From Frondihabitans sp. 762G35 (lineage in GTDB: Bacteria; Actinomycetota; Actinomycetes; Actinomycetales; Microbacteriaceae), in assembly GCF_002074055.1 (NCBI RefSeq), contig NZ_CP014619.1:2170001-2234000 (forward strand): 64,000 nucleotides of DNA, given 5' to 3'. The notes under the pieces are model-generated. The model was given only the letters and a program-made list of their open reading frames with translations, made no database searches and was not told the origin of the DNA. A program made the position numbers and the translations under genes. The first letter of the stretch is position 1. Each line of letters begins with the position of its first letter. Positions 32,560 through 44,656 of this stretch are shown piece after piece.

Positions 32560-33745
32560 ACGAAAACCTTAGTGTCAGGGAGGAACCGCTCACGTCGACC
32601 AGGAGGTCGCGGAACAGGATGCGGAGAACGGCGAAGTAGGGGGCGTACCGCTGGCGGAGGGCGGTGTCGCCGGAGGCGCTGTCGAGGCGGACGAGGGCTC
32701 GGACGAGCGGGTCGTCGTCGTTGAGCACGATGGAGAGGCTGCTCCGCACGGGGGCGCGATCCCCGGCCGGGCGCTGGCCCGGAGACTCGGTGCGCTCGGC
32801 CAGGGCCCGCTGGTCGACCGCCATCGCCTTGACGACCGCCCGGACGGCGGTCCGCTGGTCGCCAGACATGCGCTCGGCGAGTCGGTCGGGGTCGACGACC
32901 GTCCCCGCCGAGCCGCTCGGGCAGACCTCGATCAGGACGTTCTCGAGCCAACTCCGGTCGGCGTCGTCGACGAGGCGCTGGCGGATCCCGGACGCGATCG
33001 CGGTCGCTCGCTCCGCGTCGTCGGCGCTGACGGAGCCGCGCTCGACGAGCTCGCTGAAGAACGGCACGACGTCGCGGTTGAGGACGGTGACCCTGTCCTG
33101 CTGGACGGACCGGGCGATGCCGGGCCGCAGCTCCTGCGCGCTCTGACGGGTGAGGCTGCTGGCGCGGGCGAGCCACTGCTGCACGAGCCGGACGAACGTG
33201 GCCGAATAGACGGCGCCGCCGATGCCGAGGGCGAGCAGGGGCGTCACTCCGGCCGCCACGAACAGCGCCGCGGGGGCCTTGACGATGAACCCGGGGGTCT
33301 GGAGCACGACGACGACCGCGACGACGACGCTGCCGACGACGGAGGCGATCACGATCTCCCGCGCGGGGCGGTAGGGCGCTGCAGAGAGCAGGAGCAGGCC
33401 GAGCGCCGTGCTCCCCCAGTCGTCGCGGATCATGGTGTTCTGCCCGGCCGTCGACACCGCCTCGACGACGACGGCGAGGAGACCGCAGGCGACGATGAGC
33501 GCGAAGCTCCTCCGCGTGAAGGGCGCCCGGTAGGGCGAGGTGGCGACCAGCAGGATGCCCGTGGCGAGCAGCAGGAAGCCGATCGCCGCGAACGCTGCCT
33601 GCGAGAGTTCGAACGGGGCGTCCGGGAAGAGGGTCCGGGCGATGGCGAGCCCGACGGCGAACGTCGCGAGCACCAGGACGATGGGGCGCTGGTTCAGGAT
33701 CCCCAGCGGGTCGTTCTGCTGCGCCGTCGCCTCGCGCTCCCTCAC
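32546..33745 (-). CDS. unrecognised membrane protein in the two-component operon
   Basis: A 399-residue protein I cannot assign to a named family. It has about six hydrophobic helices (21-40, 51-70, 80-100, 112-124, 131-150, 158-183), then a cytoplasmic region of about 215 residues. That region starts with a long polar helix where a histidine kinase would carry its dimerisation helices, but there is no phospho-acceptor HD motif and no N, G1 or G2 box. Its very end, SGSSLTLRFSYD, vaguely recalls the last strand of an HATPase domain. The GTG at 33745 overlaps the kinase stop (GTGA) and the 3' end overlaps the regulator start. A degenerate kinase-like sensor partner is the likeliest reading. Confidence 0.6.
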   Translation of the reverse strand: MREREATAQQNDPLGILNQRPIVLVLATFAVGLAIARTLFPDAPFELSQAAFAAIGFLLLATGILLVATSPYRAPFTRRSFALIVACGLLAVVVEAVSTAGQNTMIRDDWGSTALGLLLLSAAPYRPAREIVIASVVGSVVVAVVVVLQTPGFIVKAPAALFVAAGVTPLLALGIGGAVYSATFVRLVQQWLARASSLTRQSAQELRPGIARSVQQDRVTVLNRDVVPFFSELVERGSVSADDAERATAIASGIRQRLVDDADRSWLENVLIEVCPSGSAGTVVDPDRLAERMSGDQRTAVRAVVKAMAVDQRALAERTESPGQRPAGDRAPVRSSLSIVLNDDDPLVRALVRLDSASGDTALRQRYAPYFAVLRILFRDLLVDVSGSSLTLRFSYDQH

Positions 33746-34968
33746 GCGGCATCCTCCGATGTGAGGGCGCCGGACGAGGGGGCGTCCGCGAGCGCGGGCA
33801 ACCCGATCATCACGGAGGTGCCGCTGCCGGGCGACGACCACACCTGGACGGTACCGCCGGCGCGCTCGATGCGGGCGCGGACGGAGTTGCGGAGGCCGAG
33901 CCGGTCGCTCGGCGTCTCGCTCTCCGTGAATCCCACGCCGCTGTCGATCACCATCACGGACACGTCGCCCTCCGACGAGAAGAGGACGACCTCGGCGGAG
34001 TCCGTGCCGGCGTGCTTGACCACGTTCGCCAGACACTGCCCCACGGCCTGTCCGAGCGCGCGCGAGCGCCCGACGTCGAGGCGTGACACGACCGACAGAT
34101 CTCCCGTGACCTGCACGTCGAGACCCTGCCGCCGCGACTGCTCGATGGCGACGAAGAGTTCGCTGGACTCCCAGTGACCGGCGACCTGCGTGAGGTCCGC
34201 GTCGACCTCGCTCAGCCACTCCTGCCCGATGAGCGAGGCGAGATCGCGCTGCATCGCGTCGAGGAGCGCAGGATCGAGGCGGCCGGGTCGGGCCAGCCCG
34301 ATCGCCGCGAGGTGGCTGAGCACCGTGTCGTGGACGAGCGCCGAGGCCTGCTGCTCGATCTCGAAGCGGAGGTTCGAGACCTGCTCGTCGCGCGCGGCGC
34401 GGTGCAGATTGGGCTGGACGCGTCGGGCGCGGTCCCGGGCCAGGATCGAGCCGCCCATCGTCCCGACGACGAGGAGGTATCCGAAGAGCGTCGTGAGGTC
34501 GACCCGCGGCGAGGCTCCCGCCTGAGCCGTCGCCACCTGGATCGCGACCTCCCCCGCCACCAGGCCGAAGGTCGCCCAGAGGGGGCCCTTTCGCGAGGCG
34601 AGTCCGCTGCCGCCCACGAGGACGAGGGCGAGCTTCGGCAGCGACATCGTGAACGCGTCGGAGGAGTTGATGAAGGTCACCTGCGAGAGCACGGTCAGCG
34701 CGAAGACGTAGACGGCGAGGGCGCCGACGACGAGGTAGGCGACCGTCGAGACGGTGGACCGGACCCTGTCGACCAGGAGCAGCAGAGCCAGCATCGGGAC
34801 GAGGGCGACGAGAGCGGGCCACAGCATGAGCCGAGGGTCGGCCGACTGGGCCGTGATGACGATGGCGGCGGCGGACGCCAACAGCACGAAGGCGATGGCG
34901 TGGCAGGCGCGGGCGATGGCACGGCCCGAACTCTGAGGAGCGAGGTGGCTGGGGAGCCCGAGCAGCAC
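33742..34968 (-). CDS. NarL-type sensor histidine kinase
   Basis: A 408-residue membrane sensor kinase. About five or six helices span residues 20-175, then a HisKA_3-like dimerisation helix with His213 in LVHDTVLSHL, and an HATPase domain with N-box Asn315 (NVVKHAG), G1 VIDSGVGF, G2 RLGLRNSV and the closing GSGTSVMIGLP. The GTG at 34968 has a strong GAAGGAGG four to five bases upstream, whereas longer frames start in non-family sequence. First gene of kinase, membrane protein, regulator. The signal is unknown; there is no extracellular domain, so it probably senses the membrane or a membrane partner. Confidence 0.88.
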   Translation of the reverse strand: MLLGLPSHLAPQSSGRAIARACHAIAFVLLASAAAIVITAQSADPRLMLWPALVALVPMLALLLLVDRVRSTVSTVAYLVVGALAVYVFALTVLSQVTFINSSDAFTMSLPKLALVLVGGSGLASRKGPLWATFGLVAGEVAIQVATAQAGASPRVDLTTLFGYLLVVGTMGGSILARDRARRVQPNLHRAARDEQVSNLRFEIEQQASALVHDTVLSHLAAIGLARPGRLDPALLDAMQRDLASLIGQEWLSEVDADLTQVAGHWESSELFVAIEQSRRQGLDVQVTGDLSVVSRLDVGRSRALGQAVGQCLANVVKHAGTDSAEVVLFSSEGDVSVMVIDSGVGFTESETPSDRLGLRNSVRARIERAGGTVQVWSSPGSGTSVMIGLPALADAPSSGALTSEDAA

Positions 34969-35061
34969 GCATCCTCCTTCGATCGGTGAGCCGGCCTTCG
35001 CATGACGAGGGACCTTCGGGTGGCGTACTCGAAGTATGCCAAAACATGCACCGGACCTGTA

Positions 35062-35076
35062 CCCCGATATCTGGGG
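35062..35076. promoter_or_regulatory. palindrome upstream of the histidine kinase operon
   Basis: CCCCGATATCTGGGG, a near-perfect 15-base dyad centred on GATATC, lies 94 bases upstream of the kinase start. It could be an operator for the regulator of this operon. No other copy was noticed in the window. Confidence 0.35.
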
Positions 35077-35196
35077 ACAAACCGGACGCAAACCGTTCAG
35101 ATCACCTGTTTTGTGCCCCGAATGCGGCCCAGCGGAATCTTAGTACTCCGGATCGCAGGTTACGCACGCGCCGGCTGCCCGCCGGGAGAGGTCGAC

Positions 35197-36678
35197 TCAG
35201 GCGTGGATGTGCAGCGCCTCGGCGGTCGCGCCGATCGTCGCCGCCGCCTTCTCCTCATCGGCCGCGAGCTGCTGGCCGACGGTCGGGATCATGGCCTTGA
35301 GCTTGGGGGCCCACTCGTCTTTCTTGGCGGGGAAGCAGCGCTCGAGCACGGTGAGCATGATGGGCACGGCCGTCGATGCTCCGGGCGAGGCACCCAGGAG
35401 GCCCGCGATGGAGCCGTCCGCGGCGGTGACGACCTCGGTGCCGAACTGGAGGACGCCGCCCTTCTTGGCGTCCTTCTTGATGACCTGCACCCGCTGGCCT
35501 GCCGTGATGCGGTACCAGTCCTTCGGGTCGGCCTCGGGCATGAACTCGCGGAGAGCCTCGAACTTCGTGCGCTTCGACGCGGCGAGCTGACCGACGAGGT
35601 ATTTCACGAGGTCGATGTTGGCGAGACCGACTCGGATCATCGGGTAGAGGTTGTGGAGGCGGATCGACCGGAACAGGTCGAGGTAGGAGCCGCTCTTCAG
35701 GAACTTGGGGCTGAACCCGGCGTAGGGGCCGAACATGAGGCTGGCAGAGCCGTCGACCACGCGCGTGTCGAGGTGCGGCACCGACATGGGCGGCGCACCG
35801 ACGGACGCCTTGCCGTAGACCTTCGCCTGGTGCTTCGCGACGACCTCGGGGTCGTCGGTGCGGAGGAACTCGCCGGAGACGGGGAATCCGCCGAAGCCCC
35901 GGATCTCCGGGATGCCCGACTTCTGGAGGAGGTGGAGCGCGCCGCCGCCGGCCCCGACGAAGACGAACTTCGCCGTCACCTCGAGGGGCTCGGCCGTCGC
36001 GCCGCTCTCCATCCGCAGCCGCCAGGAGCCGCCCGAGAGCTTGGTCAGGTTCGTCACGCGGTGCCCGAGCGCGAGCTCGACGCCGTTCGCCGTGAGGTAG
36101 TCGAAGAGGTTGCGGGTGAGCGCGCCGAAGTCGACGTCGGTGCCCGCCTCGATGTGGGTCGCTGCGATCGGCTCGCCCGTCGCGCGACCGGCGGTGAGAG
36201 CGGGCGCCCATCCTGCGATGACCTTCGGGTCGTCGCTGAACTCCATGCCGCGGAAGAGCGGGTGGCCCTCGAGGGCCTGGTTGCGCTTGCGGAGGTACTC
36301 GACGTTCGCGGCGCCCCAGACGAAACTCATGTGGGGCGTCGAGTTGATGAACCGGTCGGGCTCCGGGAGGGCGCCCTCGTCGACGAGGTACGACCAGAAC
36401 TGCCGCGAGACCTGGAACTGCTCGTTGACCTTGACGGCGCTCGAGATGTCGATGGAGCCGTCCGCCTTCTGCGGCGTGTAGTTGAGCTCGCAGAGCGCCG
36501 AATGGCCCGTGCCCGCGTTGTTCCACGGGTTGCTGCTCTCCTGAGCGACGTCGCTCAGCGCCTCGTACACGCGGATCGACCACTCCGGCTGGAGCTGCTT
36601 GAGCAGGGCTCCGAGGGTGGCACTCATGATTCCGCCGCCGATGAGGGCGACGTCGATGGGCTCCGTTGCTGCAGTCAC
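35197..36678 (-). CDS. mqo: malate:quinone oxidoreductase
   Basis: A 493-residue FAD-dependent peripheral membrane enzyme oxidising malate to oxaloacetate and passing electrons to menaquinone. The N-terminal dinucleotide fold is [14 protein letters not shown], followed by the family motif [22 protein letters not shown]; a GFGGFPVSG and a LLGASPGAS block near the end complete the family pattern. GTG start with AGGA eight bases upstream. Stand-alone gene between the kinase operon and asd. It replaces or supplements malate dehydrogenase in the TCA cycle. Confidence 0.96.
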   Translation of the reverse strand: MTAATEPIDVALIGGGIMSATLGALLKQLQPEWSIRVYEALSDVAQESSNPWNNAGTGHSALCELNYTPQKADGSIDISSAVKVNEQFQVSRQFWSYLVDEGALPEPDRFINSTPHMSFVWGAANVEYLRKRNQALEGHPLFRGMEFSDDPKVIAGWAPALTAGRATGEPIAATHIEAGTDVDFGALTRNLFDYLTANGVELALGHRVTNLTKLSGGSWRLRMESGATAEPLEVTAKFVFVGAGGGALHLLQKSGIPEIRGFGGFPVSGEFLRTDDPEVVAKHQAKVYGKASVGAPPMSVPHLDTRVVDGSASLMFGPYAGFSPKFLKSGSYLDLFRSIRLHNLYPMIRVGLANIDLVKYLVGQLAASKRTKFEALREFMPEADPKDWYRITAGQRVQVIKKDAKKGGVLQFGTEVVTAADGSIAGLLGASPGASTAVPIMLTVLERCFPAKKDEWAPKLKAMIPTVGQQLAADEEKAAATIGATAEALHIHA

Positions 36679-36762
36679 CCGCTCATCCTATGCCGCGGCG
36701 CTCAGACGACTCGCAGGATGCCTCGACGCCGAGTGGAGTCGGGCATCCTGCGGTCGACGGGG

Positions 36763-39318
<2,556 letters not shown>

Positions 39319-39918
39319 TTACTCGGTGACGAGTCGCCGGCCCTCGAAGGCGCGGCCGAGGGTGACCTCGTCGGCGTACTCGAGGTCGCCGCCGACGGGC
39401 AGCCCCGAGGCGAGCCGGGTGACGCGCAGCCCGAAGGGTGCGAGCATGCGCGACAGGTAGGTCGCCGTCGCCTCGCCCTCGAGGTTGGGGTCGGTCGCGA
39501 TGATGACCTCCTGCACCGTGTCGTCGGCGAGGCGCTGGACGAGCTGCCGGATGCGGAGGTCGTCGGGGCCGACACCGTCGATCGGGCTGATCGCTCCGCC
39601 GAGCACGTGGTAGAGCCCGCGGAACTCACGGGTGCGCTCGATCGCCTGGACGTCTTTCGCCTCCTCGACGACGCAGATGGTCGCGGGAGACCGCCGCGGA
39701 TCGCGGCAGATGGAGCAGGTCTGCTCCTCGGTGACGTTGCCGCAGATCTCGCAGAACCGCACCTTGGTCTTCACGTCGATCAGGAGCTCGGCGAGCCGCG
39801 TCGTGTCGAAGTTCTCGCTCTGCAGGATGTGGAACGCGATCCGCTGCGCGGACTTCGGCCCGATCCCCGGGAGGCGCCCGAACTCGTCGATCAGGTCTTG
39901 GACGATGCCCTCGTACAT
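39319..39918 (-). CDS. recR: recombination protein RecR
   Basis: A 199-residue DNA repair protein that works with RecF/RecO to load RecA on gapped DNA. It has the helix-hairpin-helix [14 protein letters not shown], a zinc finger with [16 protein letters not shown] and a TOPRIM domain ([14 protein letters not shown] and [19 protein letters not shown]). It begins three bases after the dnaX stop. The small ebfC/ybaB gene often found between dnaX and recR is absent here. Confidence 0.96.
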   Translation of the reverse strand: MYEGIVQDLIDEFGRLPGIGPKSAQRIAFHILQSENFDTTRLAELLIDVKTKVRFCEICGNVTEEQTCSICRDPRRSPATICVVEEAKDVQAIERTREFRGLYHVLGGAISPIDGVGPDDLRIRQLVQRLADDTVQEVIIATDPNLEGEATATYLSRMLAPFGLRVTRLASGLPVGGDLEYADEVTLGRAFEGRRLVTE

Positions 39919-39921
39919 GCG

Positions 39922-42372
39922 CTACTCGGCTTCGCTCGGGCCCGACAGCGGAGTGACCCGCGGGGCGATCGTCTCTTCTTCGATGAACTGCGCGTTGAGG
40001 ATCTCGCGCACGACGGCCTCGCCGTAGCGGGAGCCGCGCGGAACTCCTCGACCCGCGGGCGCCGCCGCCGGGGTCGCGACCGCAGGAGCCGCCTCCCGGG
40101 CAGCCGGGGCGGCCTGCGTCGCGGGGGCGGTCGCCCCCGCCGCAGCGGCCGGACGCTCCGGGGCGTCGCCTGCCGCGACGCCCCCGCCCGGTGCGGCCTC
40201 GACGGGAGCCGGCTCGAGGGTGGGCACGCCGCCCTCGGGCTCCTCGCTGATGTACTCGGGCTCGTCGGGCTCCGGCGGTGCCGACTGAGGGATCGGTGCG
40301 ACGTCCCAGCCGGTCGTCGGGACCGCCGGCCCGGCGGCGGCCTGCGGTGCGGCCGACCGCGGTGAGGCCGACTGCCGTGAGGTTGTCTGCTGCGCGGGCG
40401 GCCCGGAGGCGGCTGGCGTCTTTGCGGCGGTCTGCGGCTCTGACGCCGGCGCTGCAGCGGCCTGCGGTGCGGCGGCCGTCTCCGGAGCGGCCACTGGTGC
40501 CGGGGTCTGCGGTGCGGCCGCCTGCGACGCCTCCGCCGGGCGCTGAGGAGCGCCAGAGCCGTCGCTCTGAGCGGGCGCGGCGGTCTCGCGGGGTGCACCC
40601 TCCGCGGCCGGAGCGCCGCCCTCCTCGGGGCGCTCGACGCGCGCGATGTACTTCACGCGCACGCCGAGGAGCTGCTGGATGGCACGTCGGAGGTATTCGC
40701 TCACGCCCTCGCCGGCACCGACGGGGCGCTTGAAGAGGTCGACGTCGTTGACGCTCGGGAAGCTGAGCGTCAGCACGTCGTCGTCGAAGGCGCGGACCGT
40801 GGCGGTCACGACGACCATCCAGGCGGAGAGCTTCTCCTTCTCGACGACCTCGAGGATCTCCGGCCAGGAGTCGCGGAGCTGCTGGAGGGAGACTCGGCCC
40901 GCCGCGGCGGCGGAGGCCGCCGGGGCGGCCTGCACCCAGGCGGCGGAGTGCGGTGCGGCGGGCGGTGCGGGCTCGGAGGTCTCGGCGGCGTCGGACGCGG
41001 GCACGACGGGAGCGACCGGAGAAGCCGCGGCCGGAGCCTGCGCCTGAGCCTGCGGCTCCTGCGTCCAGTCGACGGGGCCGGCGCCCGCTCGGGCGGCGGG
41101 CGCGCGCTCGGCGGGGGCCGCCGTCGCAGTCGACGCGGACGGTCGGGCGGCGGGCGCCGCCGCACGCGCGGGGACCTCTCCGGCCGAAGCCGCGGCGATG
41201 GTCGATCCGTCGACGCCGACCCGCCTCTCGAGGCGCTCCACGCGCGCGAGCGCCCCGCGCGACGTCTCGTCGCTCTCGGGGACGAGGACGCGGGCGATCA
41301 TCAGCTCGAGGTGCAGTCGCGGGGAGGTGGCGCCGGTCATGTCGGTGAGGGCGCGGTTGACGACGTCGGCGGAGCGGGAGAGCTCGGCGGCGCCGAACGC
41401 GTGCGCCTGGCGGGAGAGGTGCTCCAGCTCGTCGGGGGTGATGCCGCGGAGGACGGCCGCCGCCCCCTCGGTGGTCGCGCCGACGACGATGAGGTCGCGC
41501 AGGCGTTCGAGGAGGTCTTCGACGAACCGCCGGGGATCCTGACCGGTCTGGATGACACGGTCGACGGACGCGAAGGCGGTGGCTCCGTCGCGCTCCCCCA
41601 GGGCGTCGACGACGGCGTCGAGGAGCGAGGCGTGCGTGTAGCCGAGCAGGGCGACGGCGCGCTCGTAGCCGATCGAACCGCCCTCGGACCCGGCGATGAG
41701 CTGGTCGAGGAGCGAGAGCGTGTCGCGGACCGAGCCGCCGCCCGCGCGCACGACGAGCGGGAGGACGCCGGGTTCGGCCGTGACGTTCTCGGTCTCGCAG
41801 AGCTGCCCGACGTAGTCGAGCATCTGGGCGGGAGGCACCAGCCGGAACGGGTAGTGGTGCGTGCGGGAGCGGATCGTGCCGATGACCTTGTCGGGCTCGG
41901 TGGTCGCGAAGATGAACTTCACGTGCTCCGGCGGCTCCTCGACGATCTTGAGGAGGGCGTTGAAGCCCTGCGGCGTCACCATGTGCGCCTCGTCGAGGAT
42001 GAAGATCTTGTAGCGGTCGCGCGCCGGAGCGAAGATGGCGCGGTCGCGGAGGTCGCGCGCGTCGTCGACGCCGTTGTGGCTGGCGGCGTCGATCTCGATC
42101 ACGTCGAGCGAGCCGGAGCCGTCGCGGGAGAGCTCCACGCAGCTCGGGCAGACACCGCACGGCGTGTCGGTCGGCCCCTCGGCGCAGTTGAGGCACCGGG
42201 CCAGGATGCGGGCCGACGTGGTCTTGCCGCAGCCGCGGGGACCGCTGAAGAGGTAGGCGTGATTGACCCGGTTGGTGCGCAGGGCGGTGCGGAGCGGATC
42301 GGTCACCTGAGTCTGACCGATGAGCTCAGCGAAGTTCTCGGGCCGATAGCGGCGATACAGAGCGGTGACCAC
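39922..42372 (-). CDS. dnaX: DNA polymerase III subunits gamma/tau
   Basis: An 816-residue clamp-loader subunit. The AAA+ part has Walker A GPRGCGKTT (44-52), zinc Cys60, Cys63, Cys72, Cys75 and Cys78, and ILDEAHMVT followed by ALLKIVEEPPEHVKF. Residues about 410-800 are Ala/Pro/Glu-rich linkers around a small domain (RVSLQQLRDSWPEILEVVEKEK ... VKYIARVE), corresponding to tau-type C-terminal regions. The GTG at 42372 begins VVTALYRRYRPENF. No ribosome site is seen, and TACTCT lies six bases before it, so a leaderless mRNA is possible. A longer frame upstream has no family similarity. Confidence 0.95.
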   Translation of the reverse strand: MVTALYRRYRPENFAELIGQTQVTDPLRTALRTNRVNHAYLFSGPRGCGKTTSARILARCLNCAEGPTDTPCGVCPSCVELSRDGSGSLDVIEIDAASHNGVDDARDLRDRAIFAPARDRYKIFILDEAHMVTPQGFNALLKIVEEPPEHVKFIFATTEPDKVIGTIRSRTHHYPFRLVPPAQMLDYVGQLCETENVTAEPGVLPLVVRAGGGSVRDTLSLLDQLIAGSEGGSIGYERAVALLGYTHASLLDAVVDALGERDGATAFASVDRVIQTGQDPRRFVEDLLERLRDLIVVGATTEGAAAVLRGITPDELEHLSRQAHAFGAAELSRSADVVNRALTDMTGATSPRLHLELMIARVLVPESDETSRGALARVERLERRVGVDGSTIAAASAGEVPARAAAPAARPSASTATAAPAERAPAARAGAGPVDWTQEPQAQAQAPAAASPVAPVVPASDAAETSEPAPPAAPHSAAWVQAAPAASAAAAGRVSLQQLRDSWPEILEVVEKEKLSAWMVVVTATVRAFDDDVLTLSFPSVNDVDLFKRPVGAGEGVSEYLRRAIQQLLGVRVKYIARVERPEEGGAPAAEGAPRETAAPAQSDGSGAPQRPAEASQAAAPQTPAPVAAPETAAAPQAAAAPASEPQTAAKTPAASGPPAQQTTSRQSASPRSAAPQAAAGPAVPTTGWDVAPIPQSAPPEPDEPEYISEEPEGGVPTLEPAPVEAAPGGGVAAGDAPERPAAAAGATAPATQAAPAAREAAPAVATPAAAPAGRGVPRGSRYGEAVVREILNAQFIEEETIAPRVTPLSGPSEAE

Positions 42373-42567
42373 GGACCCAGAGTAGTCGGCGCCACCGACA
42401 GTCCCGCCCGCGCGGTCGAGGGCGCCGGTCGGACGGCACACCCCTGGCCGAACCCCGTCGTCCGCGGTACCCTGATCCCATCGGACGAGGCTCACCACCC
42501 GTCGTCGGCTCACCACCGCGACGCCCTCCAGGGCATCCGACACACGAGATCAGGATCAGGAGACATC

Positions 42568-43218
42568 ATGTCGACACCGTTGGCGTCCCGCGACGCCCGA
42601 ACATCCGCCCCCGGCACCGTCCCGCCCCCTCGCCGGCGGCGGCGTCTGAGCGGCTCGGGCCGCGTCCGCGCCGTCCTGGCGCTCGGCGCGGTCGTCGGGC
42701 TCGGGTCCGTGGCGACCCTCGCCGCCTGGTCCGACACCGGAGCCGCGACCGGCAGCTTCAGCACCGGCACGGTCGACCTCAAGCTGAACGGCCAGGACGG
42801 CACCATCGCCGTGACGAACCTGTCTCTGACGAATGCCGCACCGGGGGCGGTGACGTACGCGCTCCTGCCCGTCACCAACAACGGCTCGATCAATTTCACC
42901 TACGGGTTCACGACCTCCAGCACGAACGGCACCGACACCCCCGCCCTCAATGCCAACCTCAACTGGTCGGTCGTGTCGCTCGGGACGAACGCCTCCTGCA
43001 CGTCCGCGACCTTCGCCACGGCGGCCGGCGTCCCTGCCACGTACATCTCCCCGACGGCGACCCTGAGCGCGGCTCCGGCGGTCTCCGGCCGTGCTCTCGC
43101 GGCCGGAGCCACCGAGAACCTCTGCTTCAAGGTCGAGCTCCCCAGCGCCGCGCCGACGGGAGTCCAGGGCAAGTCGACGGTCGCCACGGTGTCGTTCACG
43201 GCCACCCAGGCCCCCTGA
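42568..43218 (+). CDS. TasA/camelysin-like SipW-dependent secreted protein
   Basis: A 216-residue exported protein. A basic leader (PRRRRRLSG) is followed by a hydrophobic helix (about 34-52) and TLAAWSDTGAATGSFSTGTV, the N-terminal pattern of TasA, camelysin and SipW-dependent substrates in which cleavage falls just before or within the WSDTGA segment. The remainder is a beta-rich domain with two Cys (ASCTSA and NLCFKV). AGGAG precedes the ATG at good spacing. It is directly upstream of a SipW-type peptidase (26 bases), so processing by that enzyme is expected. TasA-type proteins form extracellular fibres in Bacillus; a fibre or surface role here is inferred. Confidence 0.8.
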   Translation: MSTPLASRDARTSAPGTVPPPRRRRRLSGSGRVRAVLALGAVVGLGSVATLAAWSDTGAATGSFSTGTVDLKLNGQDGTIAVTNLSLTNAAPGAVTYALLPVTNNGSINFTYGFTTSSTNGTDTPALNANLNWSVVSLGTNASCTSATFATAAGVPATYISPTATLSAAPAVSGRALAAGATENLCFKVELPSAAPTGVQGKSTVATVSFTATQAP

Positions 43219-43244
43219 CCGGCGTTCCTACGAGAGGGCGACGA

Positions 43245-44273
43245 GTGAGCGCGGCAAGCCGCGGGCACCGGGCGAGCCTCGCGGTGCGCGAGATCGTGCT
43301 GTGGCTCGGCGCAGGAGTCGGCGTGCTCTGCCTTCTCGTCGCGGCCGTCACCATGCTCTTCGGAGTGACTCCGCTCGTCTTCCGGTCGGGGTCGATGTCG
43401 CCCGGCATCCCGACCGGTTCGCTCGCGCTCGCCCGAACGGTCCCCGCCGGCTCGCTCGCGCCCGGTGACGTCGTCAGCGTCATCCGGGCCGACGGCGAGC
43501 GTGTCACGCATCGCCTGGTGTCGAAGGAGCCCGTCGGCGGCGGCCGCTACGCGCTGGTGATCAAGGGCGACGCGAACAGCGAGCCGGATCCGGTCCCGGT
43601 GCAGGCGTCGACCGCCGACCGGGTGTTCTGGTCGGCGCCCGGCCTCGGCACCGTGCTGCAGGCCGCTTCGAAGCCGCAGATCGCGTTCCCGGCGGGAGCG
43701 CTCTTCGGCGTCCTGGCCATCGTGGGGTTCCGACCTCCCGTCGACCGGCGGCTCCTCCGCGCCGTCGAGGCAGCGGAGGAGGAGCAGGAGAGGGCGACCG
43801 AGACCCCGCATCCCGGTCGCCACGACGCCTCGCGACTCGTCGGCCCGGTGCTCGGAACGGCCCTCGCGGTCGGTCTCGCGACCGGCGTGCCCGGACTCTC
43901 GGCGACCCCGACGCTCGCGGCCTTCGACGACACGGGTGCGGCCGTCTCCGGCACCCTGGCCGCCGGGAGCGTTCCGGCCCCCGACACGTTCACCTGCGCC
44001 ATCGTCGCGGGCAAGGTGCGGTTCACCTGGTCGGTGCCGCCCTCGACCTGGGCGCCGACGTCCTTCACGATCACCAACACGGGCAACGGCACCGTGACCA
44101 CGGTGACCCCCGGGACGCAGCGCTTCGTCGACGTCGCCGTGCCGCTCGTCTCGCTCGGAGGCCTCACGTCGTTCGTCTACACGATCTCGTCGAACCTCGG
44201 GACGACGTCGAGCCAGGCCTCCCAGACCCGCACGGTCAACGCCCTCCTGACGCTCAACCCGACCTGCGCCTGA
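43245..44273 (+). CDS. SipW-type signal peptidase fused to a TasA-like C-terminal domain
   Basis: A 342-residue protein. An N-terminal helix (about 16-42) is followed by FRSGSMSPGIPTGSLALAR with the catalytic Ser50, then VTHRL with His89 and GDANSEPDPV with Asp109/Asp115, the Ser-His-Asp arrangement of ER-type (SipW) signal peptidases rather than the Ser-Lys bacterial type. A second helix is at about 146-162. After a charged linker comes a third hydrophobic segment (199-222) and TLAAFDDTGAAVSGTLAAGS, very like the substrate signature of the preceding gene, then a beta-rich domain of about 100 residues. It looks like an enzyme joined to its own cargo. GTG start. Confidence 0.8.
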   Translation: MSAASRGHRASLAVREIVLWLGAGVGVLCLLVAAVTMLFGVTPLVFRSGSMSPGIPTGSLALARTVPAGSLAPGDVVSVIRADGERVTHRLVSKEPVGGGRYALVIKGDANSEPDPVPVQASTADRVFWSAPGLGTVLQAASKPQIAFPAGALFGVLAIVGFRPPVDRRLLRAVEAAEEEQERATETPHPGRHDASRLVGPVLGTALAVGLATGVPGLSATPTLAAFDDTGAAVSGTLAAGSVPAPDTFTCAIVAGKVRFTWSVPPSTWAPTSFTITNTGNGTVTTVTPGTQRFVDVAVPLVSLGGLTSFVYTISSNLGTTSSQASQTRTVNALLTLNPTCA

Positions 44274-44656
44274 CGGGCCGCTCTGGGCGAACGCGGCCCT
44301 CGGCCGGCGAGTCGTCGGTCCCCCCGTGGTTGCCGCGCGCGGTCGTCGGGTTCGCTCAGCGGAGCAACGTCGCCTTCGTCGCCGCCGGTGGCGTTCTCAG
44401 GCCGCTCCGCGAGACGCTCGCCCGCACTCTCGAGGACGAGGTCTCCCGCGGGCTCGGACGTCCACGGCTGTCGGGCCTGACGGCCGAGCAGGAGCGACGG
44501 GTCGTCGAGAGCATCCGGGCTCGCTGGCCGCACAGCACGGCGTCCGACGGTACGTCTGCGCCGCCTCCGCCGCAGCGGCAGAAGTCCCCTGGCCGGCGGC
44601 ACACGAAGCGGGGCGGCCCTCTCACACCCGAATGGAGAGGACCGCCCCTTCTGGCG
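44274..44656. other. interval between signal peptidase and adhesin genes
   Basis: 383 bases between convergent genes. From about 44330 to 44570 one plus-strand frame has coding-like third-position GC and the readable peptide VLRPLRETLARTLEDEVSRG, but it has no plausible start with ribosome site and no stop before the adhesin gene. It could be a decayed gene fragment or an artefact of composition. A terminator hairpin (44610-44648) closes the interval. Confidence 0.45.
44610..44648 (-). terminator. bidirectional hairpin terminator after the adhesin gene
   Basis: GGGGCGG-C-CCTCTC (44610-44623) pairs with GAGAGG-A-CCGCCCC (44635-44648), one mismatch and an 11-base loop. It ends nine bases past the adhesin stop codon. 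The plus-strand side is followed by CTTCT, so it could act for both converging units. Confidence 0.7.

Noticed and set aside
42373-42543. N-terminal extension of dnaX
   Set aside because: Residues before VVTALYRRYRPENF match no DnaX; the start at 42372 gives the standard family N-terminus.
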